A stretch of 64,000 nt of DNA, from assembly GCA_029251165.1 (NCBI GenBank), contig JAQXDW010000151.1, positions 62,001 to 126,000 of the forward strand. The letters are read 5' to 3'. Under the pieces are notes generated by a model, which did not search any database, was not told the origin of the DNA, and saw only the letters and a list, made by a program, of their open reading frames with translations. The stretch is from Myxococcota bacterium (GTDB lineage Bacteria; Myxococcota_A; UBA796). Positions 17,406-25,104 of the stretch are shown piece by piece. How positions within the stretch are numbered: the stretch's first letter is position 1; each line of letters opens with the position of its first letter. Position numbers and translations under genes: made by a program.

Positions 17406-19043
17406 ATGGAACCGCAGGACATCTCTGGGGGTCGATATCGCATCGAAGCGGTCCTCGGTCGAGGCGCTACTGCGACGGTCTACCGGGTACATGACACCGT
17501 CCTGGATGTTCCCCGTGCCGTGAAGGTTCTCTCTGGGTCTGTCCAGGTTCGCCGCGCCCTGCGTCGGCGCCTGTATGCCGAGGCCAAGGCCATGGCCCGG
17601 CTCGATCACCCCAACATCCTCCGCCTCTACGACATCGGTCTGGACGGGGAGCGAGACTATGTGGTGATGGAGCTGGCGGACGGCGGGACCCTCGGTCAGA
17701 TGCTCGAGAGGCGAGGCCCCCTGCCCCCCCATGATGCGCTGCAATTTACCCTGCAGATCCTCTCTGCCCTCGCTGTCGCACATGACCATGGCATCGTCCA
17801 TCGTGACGTTAAGCCAGAGAATGTCCTCCTCAACCACAGCGGCACGGTGCTGCTGGCTGACTTCGGCATCGCGCTGCTCACTGAGGATGCCTCTCGAGCC
17901 ACTCGGGTCGGCGTCACCATGGGCTCGCTGGCCTACATGCCTCCCGAGCAGCGCATCGATGCACGCTCCGTCGGGGCAACAGCGGATGTCTATGCGGTCG
18001 GCGCGACCCTCTACCACCTGCTGACGGACGAGAACCCGATCGACCTGTTCACCGCTGCGAAGAGCTCAGCGCGGTGGTCTGGGATTCCCGAGCCGCTGCT
18101 GGCGGTCCTGCAACGGGCCACTCACCTCGACGCAGAGGATCGCTACGGCGATGCACGGCAGATGGCTCAAGAGATCCTGGTGCTGCTCAACGATCTCGCA
18201 GTCGATGCTTCTCCGCTTCGGGAGCGCCGCACCACGTCGGACACCTCCAGCCTGGCCCCAAGCGCTGATACCTTCCTCCTCAACGATCAGGCTCCATCGG
18301 TCACAACGCCCAATCGAGTCGCCACCGATGCCGCAATCCATTTCCTGACTGCGGTTCCCGTCATAGACGAGCACTTCCCGACCCTCACCCCCGACAACAG
18401 CACCGGTGAGCAGGCCATCTCAGCAGTACCGACGCGCACCCCGCTGATCGCTGGAGCGATCCTGGCTGCCGGGGTGTTCATCGCTGGAGCCATCGCGCTG
18501 CCAGGAATGCTCGGAGAGGACACCGCGACCACAGCACCGGTGGAGCCTGTCGTCGAGACACAGCCCGTCGCGGAGAAACAGCCCGTCGTCGAGGCGCAGC
18601 CCGTCGTCGAGACACAGCCCGTCGTCGAGGCGCAGCCCGTCGTCGAGGCGCAGCCCGTCGTCGAGGCACAGCCCGTCGTCGAGACACAGCCTGTCGCAGC
18701 GCTCGAAGCTCCCCCCGAGCCCGCTTCCGACGGAGGCGTCGCAGGAGCATGGTCGGGCTCCTTCAGCGGACGCATCATCGACATCCGCCTCTCTGGCAGC
18801 AACAGCCAGCTCTCCGGAACCGTCACCGTTGCGTTTGGCTCCAACAGTGCCCAGACGCCAGTACGTGGTCGCCTCGACGCCGGGATGCTCTCCCTCACAG
18901 CATACGAAGACGACGTGGCTGTCGCAGAGTATGCGCTGCAGCTCTCTGAGGATGGGCAGCGCCTCGTCGGCTCTTCAACCTCTCTGGAGTCTTCCAGTAA
19001 ACTCCGTGTCTCACTGAAGCGTGTCTCACTGAAGAGGAATTGA
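17406..19043 (+). CDS. Membrane Ser/Thr protein kinase with repeat stalk and C-terminal beta domain
   Basis: Protein of 545 aa. The kinase domain fills about 10-265: LGRGATATVY, AVKVL, HRDVKPEN (Asp about 134), DFGIALL (about 152) and MPPEQ. A membrane helix lies near 350-372 (AGAILAAGVFIAGAIALPGML). After it come eight 6-residue units of the type PVVEAQ and a C-terminal beta-rich domain of about 100 residues, presumably periplasmic. ATG 17406 has GGAGGGG about 11 nt upstream. It heads an operon whose next genes overlap and code for envelope proteins, so a cell-envelope sensor role is likely but inferred. Confidence 0.87.
   Translation: MEPQDISGGRYRIEAVLGRGATATVYRVHDTVLDVPRAVKVLSGSVQVRRALRRRLYAEAKAMARLDHPNILRLYDIGLDGERDYVVMELADGGTLGQMLERRGPLPPHDALQFTLQILSALAVAHDHGIVHRDVKPENVLLNHSGTVLLADFGIALLTEDASRATRVGVTMGSLAYMPPEQRIDARSVGATADVYAVGATLYHLLTDENPIDLFTAAKSSARWSGIPEPLLAVLQRATHLDAEDRYGDARQMAQEILVLLNDLAVDASPLRERRTTSDTSSLAPSADTFLLNDQAPSVTTPNRVATDAAIHFLTAVPVIDEHFPTLTPDNSTGEQAISAVPTRTPLIAGAILAAGVFIAGAIALPGMLGEDTATTAPVEPVVETQPVAEKQPVVEAQPVVETQPVVEAQPVVEAQPVVEAQPVVETQPVAALEAPPEPASDGGVAGAWSGSFSGRIIDIRLSGSNSQLSGTVTVAFGSNSAQTPVRGRLDAGMLSLTAYEDDVAVAEYALQLSEDGQRLVGSSTSLESSSKLRVSLKRVSLKRN
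18546..18689 (+). repeat. Eight 18-bp tandem repeats coding PVV/A-E-x-Q
   Basis: Eight in-frame 18-nt copies of the type CCCGTCGTCGAGRCRCAG inside the membrane kinase gene. They code for a Pro/Val/Glu stalk just after the membrane helix. Near-identical copies suggest recent slippage and variable length between strains. Confidence 0.9.
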
Positions 19044-20389
19044 TGACCGCCCATCTGATGGTGCTAACCAGCATGCTCGGCACCGCGTATGCCCAGCCGC
19101 CCAGCCTCTCTGCGGCGGTACAGACCTCGGCAGGCGCGGCAGATGCTATCGGAAGCGGAGCGGTAGGACACGACGTGAGGATGGGCATCTTGGTTACAGA
19201 CCGGCTGCTCGTTGAGGGCATCTCAGCCTCGTCGTCTCAGCAGTTCGAGGTTCGAGCCGGGGCCCGGTGGTTCATCTCTGAGCCCTGGAGCACCCAGGGA
19301 GCCCTGTCCCTGACCGCCTCTGGTGGACTCGAGACCAGCATGCGCAGTCCAATGCTGACCGTCGGTGGCAGCTATGACTTTCCGCTGCGGCAGAGGCTCC
19401 TCGGGCGCGTGGGACTGGAGCTGGGGAGCTACACCGGCACCGGGTTCAGCGGCGCACGCATCTCTATCGGCCTCACCCTGCCACCCCGAGAAGCAGACGT
19501 CGTCATCCAGACCGTCTACATCGAGCGCCCGGTCGAGCCAGAGCCGGTGGCTGAGGAGGAGCCGGTCGAGGTGGTCTGGATGCCAGAGCCGGTCTGTGAC
19601 TGGATGCCAGCCGACGAAGCCAGCCAGCTCCTCTCACAGATCGAGCAGCTCCGCTCAGGCCCACCAGTCTCACCGGAGCTCGAGCCGCAATCAAGCACCG
19701 AGCCGGTCGAGGCCACCGCTGAGGCGGTCGAGGCCACCGCTGAGCCGGTCGAGGCCACCGAGTCCGTCGAGGCTTCCACCGAGTCCGTCGATGGGGTCGC
19801 TGTCGGAGCGGCTCTCGCCAGCGCAGCGAGCGACGGCGAGGTTCCGTTCTGGTCGCCAGAGGAAGACCTGGAGGGCTCGCTCATCGTGCTTGCTCATCCC
19901 GGCGATCGGGTGCTCATCGGCGGTGAAGAAGCTGAGGTTGACGAGACTGGGGTGGCCCACCTGACAAGAGCGGAGGGCCCCGTCACCATCGAGGTCTACT
20001 CTGGCGGACAGCAGCAGAGGCTCCGGGCGGCGCTCGTTCCGAAGCACGCCGTCTGGGTCCGTGCTGGAGATCCCGATCCCACTGCGGTCTTCTTCAAGCT
20101 CAACTCCTCAGCGCTCTCCCGCGACACCAAGGCCGACATCCAGACCGTCGCCACCTACGCCGCGAGTTGGTCCTTCGTCCTACAGGGCGGCTACTCTCAA
20201 GAAGGCAGCCTGGAGCGCAACCGACAGCTCGCCATCGAGCGGGCCCGCGCGGTCAGCCGTGCAATGCAGGAAGCTGGCATCGATGCAGATCGCATCGTCT
20301 ACCTCGATCCCCCGCCCCCGGATCCAAACCAGCCCCCCGAAGAGCAGCGAAACTGCCAGATCATTCCAGTCGCGCCGGGAGGTGCGTGA
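19043..20389 (+). CDS. OmpA-like cell-envelope protein
   Basis: Protein of 448 aa. A short signal MTAHLMVLTSMLGTAYA is followed by a beta-strand-rich region (about 20-150) that could be a small barrel. A Pro/Glu/Val linker follows, with repeats VEATAE at about 220-250. The C-terminal OmpA-like part (about 340-430) has VFFKLNSSALSRDTKADIQ and NRQLAIERARAVSRAMQEAGI, which bind peptidoglycan in the family. The end is Pro-rich. The ATG overlaps the kinase stop (TGATG). It could link the kinase's periplasmic stalk to the cell wall; that link is inference. Confidence 0.75.
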   Translation: MTAHLMVLTSMLGTAYAQPPSLSAAVQTSAGAADAIGSGAVGHDVRMGILVTDRLLVEGISASSSQQFEVRAGARWFISEPWSTQGALSLTASGGLETSMRSPMLTVGGSYDFPLRQRLLGRVGLELGSYTGTGFSGARISIGLTLPPREADVVIQTVYIERPVEPEPVAEEEPVEVVWMPEPVCDWMPADEASQLLSQIEQLRSGPPVSPELEPQSSTEPVEATAEAVEATAEPVEATESVEASTESVDGVAVGAALASAASDGEVPFWSPEEDLEGSLIVLAHPGDRVLIGGEEAEVDETGVAHLTRAEGPVTIEVYSGGQQQRLRAALVPKHAVWVRAGDPDPTAVFFKLNSSALSRDTKADIQTVATYAASWSFVLQGGYSQEGSLERNRQLAIERARAVSRAMQEAGIDADRIVYLDPPPPDPNQPPEEQRNCQIIPVAPGGA

Positions 20390-21390
20390 TGCTCGCCCTG
20401 CTCCTGCTGTCGCAGTCCTTCGCCGGCGGCCACCACGTCATCCGTTCCGGCGAGACCATCTCCAGTGTCGCGGCGGGCCTCGGGATCAGCGAGCCCACCC
20501 TCCGCGAGCTGAACAACCTCATCCCCGGCGCCGAGCCTTCGGTCGGCACCGTCCTGCTCCTTCCAGCCACTGAGCAGCTCCAGGGAGAGAAGGCCCAAGT
20601 CCTCTCTGTGACGGGCTCTGGACGCATCACCCAGCCGTCTGGAGAGGAAATTCCGCTGAGCTGCGGCACCTGGCTGGAGCCCGGCACGACCATCTGCACC
20701 AGCGTCGAGAGCTTCGCGACCATCCGGCTGGCGGAAGATACTGCCGGAGAGATCTTCGACGACCTCCAGCTCTCCTCGTCTTCTTGCGTGACCATTGTCT
20801 CCTCTGCGGTCAACACCGAGGGTCGCAGCTCGCTGCTCAACATCTCTGAGGGCAGCATCTCAGTCAGCGCCTCAGAGAAAGACAACGGCGTGGTCACTGT
20901 CCAGACCACCTCTAGCCTCACCTCTGGCACCCAGGGTGCCTTCCGGATCACCATCGAGGAAGACTCCGCGCGAACCGAGGCCCTGGAGGAAGCTGTCGTG
21001 TCGGTGTTCGCTGAGGGCGTAGAGATCGCGCTGACCGCACAGCAAGGCACCCGCGCTGAGCTCGGCGAGGCCCCGATTTCCCCGGTCAACCTGCTCGACA
21101 CCGGCTTCCTCATCCGCCCAGAGAACGACGCGGTCCTGCTCCGGCCTGACTTCACCTGGACGCCGGTCGAGCGCGCGCTGGGCTACCGGGTGCAGATCTC
21201 CTCCACCCCCGACTTCGCTCGGATTCTTCACCAGGAGGACACCGCCTATCCAGAGTGGCGACCAGACTTCCTGCTGCTGCCCGTCGACGTCTCCGCGCTG
21301 TGGTGGCGGGTGACATCCTTCGACCGCCTCGGCTTCGAGTCCCCCCCATCCAGCCCCCGGCGCCTCCAGCTCCCGGTGGTGATCCGATGA
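20389..21390 (+). CDS. LysM-FecR domain secreted protein
   Basis: Protein of 333 aa. The signal is only about 12 residues (MLALLLLSQSFA). A LysM domain follows at 15-58 (HHVIRSGETISSVAAGLGIS..LRELNNL), which binds glycan strands. A FecR-type domain at about 65-220 has the pattern of a threshold-and-anchor domain (GRITQPSGEEIPLSCGTWLEPG... GTQGAFRI). The C-terminus has a fibronectin-like region (FTWTPVERALGYRVQIS). The ATG overlaps the preceding stop (TGATG), which fixes the start despite the short signal. An in-frame extension upstream would lie inside the OmpA-like gene. Confidence 0.8.
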   Translation: MLALLLLSQSFAGGHHVIRSGETISSVAAGLGISEPTLRELNNLIPGAEPSVGTVLLLPATEQLQGEKAQVLSVTGSGRITQPSGEEIPLSCGTWLEPGTTICTSVESFATIRLAEDTAGEIFDDLQLSSSSCVTIVSSAVNTEGRSSLLNISEGSISVSASEKDNGVVTVQTTSSLTSGTQGAFRITIEEDSARTEALEEAVVSVFAEGVEIALTAQQGTRAELGEAPISPVNLLDTGFLIRPENDAVLLRPDFTWTPVERALGYRVQISSTPDFARILHQEDTAYPEWRPDFLLLPVDVSALWWRVTSFDRLGFESPPSSPRRLQLPVVIR

Positions 21391-21593
21391 CGCATCGGCT
21401 GGTCAGACGCGCCTCGACAGCCCGGGCCAGGAGAGCTTCGGCGGCCGCTGCGGGGTCACGCCCTTCCCTGCCTCGCGTGGACAGCCTCGGCCGCGACAGG
21501 TTCCGCACCGGGCACAGCACACCGCACCGAGACGGGTCAGCGCTCAGGCTCGGTGCGAAGTCGTCGCCGCAGCAGAGAAGGAGGCTGCGATGA
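21387..21593 (+). CDS. Small Arg-rich protein, unknown
   Basis: 68 aa with 18 Arg, no Cys and no signal. Unrecognised. Support is positional: its ATG overlaps the LysM-FecR stop by 4 nt and its stop overlaps the next ATG by 4 nt, closing what would otherwise be the only gap (199 nt) in this operon. Against it, AGG and AGA codons are commoner than in the neighbours. It could be a real basic (nucleic-acid-binding-like) peptide, a coupling ORF, or chance. Confidence 0.4.
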   Translation: MTHRLVRRASTARARRASAAAAGSRPSLPRVDSLGRDRFRTGHSTPHRDGSALRLGAKSSPQQRRRLR

Positions 21594-22549
21594 TGGTGGT
21601 GCTGCTCGCACAGCTCGCCGCTGCCCAGAGCGCGTCGGAGTCTGTGAGCGATACGCTGGAGCCGTTCAACGCAGACTCATTCCGACCAGCGATGGGCCCC
21701 GGCGCTCTTCTGGCGACCGAGTCCGCACGTGTTCCCGATCAGTTCATCGCCCGTGTAGACCTCACGCAGGCTCACAACCCGCTCATCTGGATCGACGAAG
21801 ATGGCAGTCAGCTCGACCTCATCGGCGATGCCATCGGCATCCACCTTGGAGCAGGACGGGGACTCGGGCGGACCCAGCTGGGCATCTCCGCGCCGCTGAT
21901 TCGGCTGATCACCTCGGACACCGAAGCCGTCCCCTCAGTCATGGCGGGTGATCTCGCGCTGTCTGCAAAGTATGCCGTTCTCCGAAGAGACCGACTGGCG
22001 CTCGCAGGCATCGGCGTGCTCACAGTCCCACTCGGTGCAGACATCTTCCACCTCGGCCACGACGGCATCAGCGGTGACCTCGGCTTGGCCATGGGCGGCG
22101 GCGGCGAGGGGCTGGCATGGCTGACCAACATCGCCTACCGCATCCAGCCGTCGGCCTCACTGGACAACGCGGCCGAAGCGCTGACCCTCAAGAATGCAGT
22201 CGTTGTCCGGGGTGGGCTCTCGCTTCCCGTCGGAGAAGAGCTCGCGCTGAGCGGAGAGCTGCTCACCAGCTTCATCCCTACAGACCTGATGGCTGAATCG
22301 ACCCCGATAGAGGTGATGGTTGGCGCCAGCCACCAGACCCGCGAGGGACGTCTGCTCCGTGGTGGGCTCGGCGTTGGCATCGTCGGCGCCATCGGTGCGC
22401 CGACCTGGCGGCTGATGATCGGCATCGGGCACGATCCGGGCGCGCCGCTCATCCTGGTCCCCGAGGAGACTCCGCTCCCTCAGCAGCCGCTCCCAGCCGA
22501 AGCCGAGACCCGCACCGCTCCAAACACGACTCCTCCAGTGACACCATGA
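21590..22549 (+). CDS. Outer-membrane beta-barrel-like protein
   Basis: Protein of 319 aa. The signal is MMVVLLAQLAAA. The opening LEPFNADSFRPAMGPGALL resembles the N-terminus of myxobacterial OmpA-family barrels. Alternating polar/hydrophobic strands with Gly turns (LGAGRGLGRTQLGISAPLI, FHLGHDGISGDLGLAMGGG, GLGVGIVGAIGAPTWRLMIGIG) run through the chain. It ends in a Pro/Thr-rich tail with no OmpA domain, as if its peptidoglycan-binding part were supplied by the separate OmpA-like gene. It overlaps both neighbours by 4 nt. Confidence 0.6.
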   Translation: MMVVLLAQLAAAQSASESVSDTLEPFNADSFRPAMGPGALLATESARVPDQFIARVDLTQAHNPLIWIDEDGSQLDLIGDAIGIHLGAGRGLGRTQLGISAPLIRLITSDTEAVPSVMAGDLALSAKYAVLRRDRLALAGIGVLTVPLGADIFHLGHDGISGDLGLAMGGGGEGLAWLTNIAYRIQPSASLDNAAEALTLKNAVVVRGGLSLPVGEELALSGELLTSFIPTDLMAESTPIEVMVGASHQTREGRLLRGGLGVGIVGAIGAPTWRLMIGIGHDPGAPLILVPEETPLPQQPLPAEAETRTAPNTTPPVTP

Positions 22550-24279
22550 TTCTACTGCTCGCCCAAGTGGCTGCCGCTGAGGGCTATCCGGACACCCCTC
22601 ATTCAGCCCTCCTCAAGGAGACCGTCATCTACATCGACATCGTCGATATAGATGAGGAGACGATCACGTTGAACGTCACAGGCGATGTGACGCTCACAGA
22701 TCCAAGCGGAACCCAAGTGCCTTCACCTGCCCCCGAGTCCGGAGTGTTGGTGTTCGGCCAGTTAGGGCAACCTGGAATCTGGGAGCTTGAGCTTTCCGAA
22801 GACCAAGAAAATGGCTTCGATTTCGCGGTCAAGCACTACAAGGGTGATGAAGCGGATGAGCTGCTCGGAAGGGTCTACAGCAAGCACTGGCAGATCAAGG
22901 CTCTCTCAGACTCTGCAGAGATCAGTCCAGAGTTCTACGTCCCTGTGCCGCTGGACGACAGCAGTGGGGATGTGTTGGTGTTCAGGGTCTCCATGGAGGG
23001 TCTGTCGGTTGAGAAAGACGCAGTGCTCGAGGTGATGGCCAATCAGAACGGCGGCACTGATATCCCCAGCTGGTCCATCCCCTACGCTGGTACCCCACCA
23101 GAGCCGGAGCTCCCGCTCTACTTCTCGCCCCCCACAGCCTTGGCATCAACCAGTCCATACACACCGTCAAAGCCTACCTTCTACGCATCATTCTCCGACT
23201 CCGTATGCGGTGATAATTCTCTTCTCCCCGGCTACACCTCGTTCCAGGCCGACCTGAGCAACAACAAGGACAGCACAGTACTTCTTGGCTGTTATCAGAC
23301 GCCAGGCAGCCTCCAGTACTCTGGCGGAGAAGGCTACACACGCTATTGGCAGAGTGGCAGTGATGAAGAAAGCTGGGAGATCGATTGGTTCGACGACCAG
23401 GAGGATGGCGACTACATCTGCACTGCTCGAAAGCTGCTCGCTCCGATTCACGTCTTCGTCGGTGGAGCCTCAGGGAGCGATCCAGGGATCAGCCTGGACA
23501 AGTACTTCCAGGGAGTGTCAGAGACAGCATATCTCCAATGGAATGACTCGCTGCTCGTAGAGAAGACGAAGAAACCCGATAAGAATTTCCCGGTGTACAC
23601 CTCCAACAGCGGGGGTAACAATGCTCACGGCTGGAACCCTGAAGAGACGGAAAGTCGAGGAGATAAGGGCTGGGTCAACACCTGGACGTTCGCAGATGTC
23701 TCTGACGATGAGACGTTCGAGTTGAGCGTCCTCTCTACCGCAGATGAAGACACCGACTCACTGCCTGACATCGCCGAGGAGTGTCTTCTGGAAACTGATC
23801 CAAAAAATAAAGACACCGACGCTGACACGCTCGACGACGACGATGAGGTCGGCACAGACATATTCGAAGCCATCGACACCGACAAAGACGGCATCATTGA
23901 TGCACTCGACGAGGATGATGACGGCGACGAAGTCGACACCCTCCAGGAGAGGAACGACACCGAGGAGAGTAACGTCGACTGGGATGTCGACGGCGACGGT
24001 CTGTACAACTGGCACGACACCGACGCTGACGGCGACGATGTGCCCGATGGTGAAGAGCAGACGGACGCCGACAGCGATGGCATCATCGACTACCTCGACC
24101 CAGAGGACGAGCCGACGGACGCCGACGATCTGGACCCAGCCGACGACTTGGACCCAGATGCCTCTCCCAGCTCTGGGAGCTTCACCGGAGGGGCCTTCCG
24201 CTGCTCCGCAGCCCCCTTCGCGGTGGTCTCCTGGCCGCTCTTCGTCGCGCTCCTTGCCCGACGGCGTCGGACAGCCTGA
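22546..24279 (+). CDS. Surface protein with Asp-rich TSP3-type repeats and MYXO-CTERM-like tail
   Basis: Protein of 577 aa. The signal is MILLLAQVAAA. Residues 15-400 are not recognised. Residues about 405-545 are thrombospondin-type-3 calcium-binding repeats (DTDSLPD, DTDADTLDDDDE, DTDKDGIIDALDEDDDGD, DVDGDGLYNW, DSDGIIDYLDPED). The C-terminus has a Cys, a hydrophobic stretch (FAVVSWPLFVALLA) and RRRR, like MYXO-CTERM sorting tails. It is expected to reach the cell surface and be held or cut at the tail. Last gene of the operon, overlapping the barrel gene by 4 nt. Confidence 0.75.
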   Translation: MILLLAQVAAAEGYPDTPHSALLKETVIYIDIVDIDEETITLNVTGDVTLTDPSGTQVPSPAPESGVLVFGQLGQPGIWELELSEDQENGFDFAVKHYKGDEADELLGRVYSKHWQIKALSDSAEISPEFYVPVPLDDSSGDVLVFRVSMEGLSVEKDAVLEVMANQNGGTDIPSWSIPYAGTPPEPELPLYFSPPTALASTSPYTPSKPTFYASFSDSVCGDNSLLPGYTSFQADLSNNKDSTVLLGCYQTPGSLQYSGGEGYTRYWQSGSDEESWEIDWFDDQEDGDYICTARKLLAPIHVFVGGASGSDPGISLDKYFQGVSETAYLQWNDSLLVEKTKKPDKNFPVYTSNSGGNNAHGWNPEETESRGDKGWVNTWTFADVSDDETFELSVLSTADEDTDSLPDIAEECLLETDPKNKDTDADTLDDDDEVGTDIFEAIDTDKDGIIDALDEDDDGDEVDTLQERNDTEESNVDWDVDGDGLYNWHDTDADGDDVPDGEEQTDADSDGIIDYLDPEDEPTDADDLDPADDLDPDASPSSGSFTGGAFRCSAAPFAVVSWPLFVALLARRRRTA

Positions 24280-24295
24280 CTCCTCCAGAAGCGAA

Positions 24296-24325
24296 GAAGC
24301 CGCCGCGACGAGTCGCGACGGCTTC
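24296..24325. terminator. Hairpin between convergent genes (TSP3 protein and sdhB)
   Basis: Arms GAAGCCGCCGCGA and TCGCGACGGCTTC pair over 13 positions with one mismatch, loop CGAG. No long T tract on either side. Its position between two convergent stops supports a terminator function for one or both strands. Confidence 0.55.
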
Positions 24326-24345
24326 AGCGAGCAGGCCCAACAGGG

Positions 24346-25095
24346 CTACCGGCGGTTCTTGAACTGAGCGAGCAGCAGGTCCTGGTTCATCTGCGCAATG
24401 ACATCGAGGCTGATGCCCTTGGGACAGACGCGGGAGCACTCGCCAGCATTGCTGCAGGAGCCGAAGCCCTCCTGATCCATCTGAGAGGTCATCTCGATCA
24501 CGCGCGAGTAGCGCTCGGTCTGACCCTGCGGGACGGAGCCGAGGTGGGTGATCTTCGCGCCAGTGAACAGCATGGCGGAGGCGTTCGGGCAGGCTGCGAC
24601 ACAGGCGCCACAGCCGATGCAGGCCGCCGCATCCATCGCGCGGTCCGCGTCGGGCTTGGGCACGGGCGTGGCGTTGGCGTCGGTAGCCGCGCCGGTCCGA
24701 ATGGAGACGTAGCCTCCAGACTGAATGATGCGGTCGAAGGACGACCGGTCGACCATCAGATCCTTGAGGACCGGGAACGCCTTGGATCGGAACGGCTCCA
24801 GGACCAGCTCCTCGCCGTCCTTGAACTCCCGCATGTGGAGCTGGCAGATGGTGGTCGCGGGGCGGTGGCCATGGGGCTCGCCGTTGATCACGAACCCGCA
24901 GGCACCGCAGATGCCTTCGCGGCAGTCGTGCTCGAAGGTGATCGGCTCCTTGCCGTCTCCTTCCAGCCGCTCGTTGACCACATCGAGCATCTCCAGGAAC
25001 GACATGTGCTCGTTGACGTCGGTGGCTTTGAAGGTCTCAAAGCTACCCTTGGTCTTAGAGTCCTTCTGACGCCAGATATGAAGTGTGAGGTTCAT
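24346..25095 (-). CDS. sdhB: Succinate dehydrogenase/fumarate reductase iron-sulfur subunit
   Basis: Protein of 249 aa. It carries electrons from the flavin to the quinone site on the inner membrane. The [2Fe-2S] ligands are in CREGICGACG and the later Cys of TTICQLHM. The [4Fe-4S]/[3Fe-4S] ligands are in CIGCGACVAACP and CSNAGECSRVCPKGI. The length and AACPNASAMLFTGAKI block resemble the form paired with b558-type SdhC. The start is 9 nt after the sdhA stop; last gene of sdhCAB. Confidence 0.95.
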   Translation of the reverse strand: MNLTLHIWRQKDSKTKGSFETFKATDVNEHMSFLEMLDVVNERLEGDGKEPITFEHDCREGICGACGFVINGEPHGHRPATTICQLHMREFKDGEELVLEPFRSKAFPVLKDLMVDRSSFDRIIQSGGYVSIRTGAATDANATPVPKPDADRAMDAAACIGCGACVAACPNASAMLFTGAKITHLGSVPQGQTERYSRVIEMTSQMDQEGFGSCSNAGECSRVCPKGISLDVIAQMNQDLLLAQFKNRR

Positions 25096-25104
25096 GAGTC
25101 GCTC

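Noticed and set aside
18546..18689. Short tandem repeats as a CRISPR array
   Set aside because: Units are 18 bp, contiguous without spacers and in frame inside a kinase gene.
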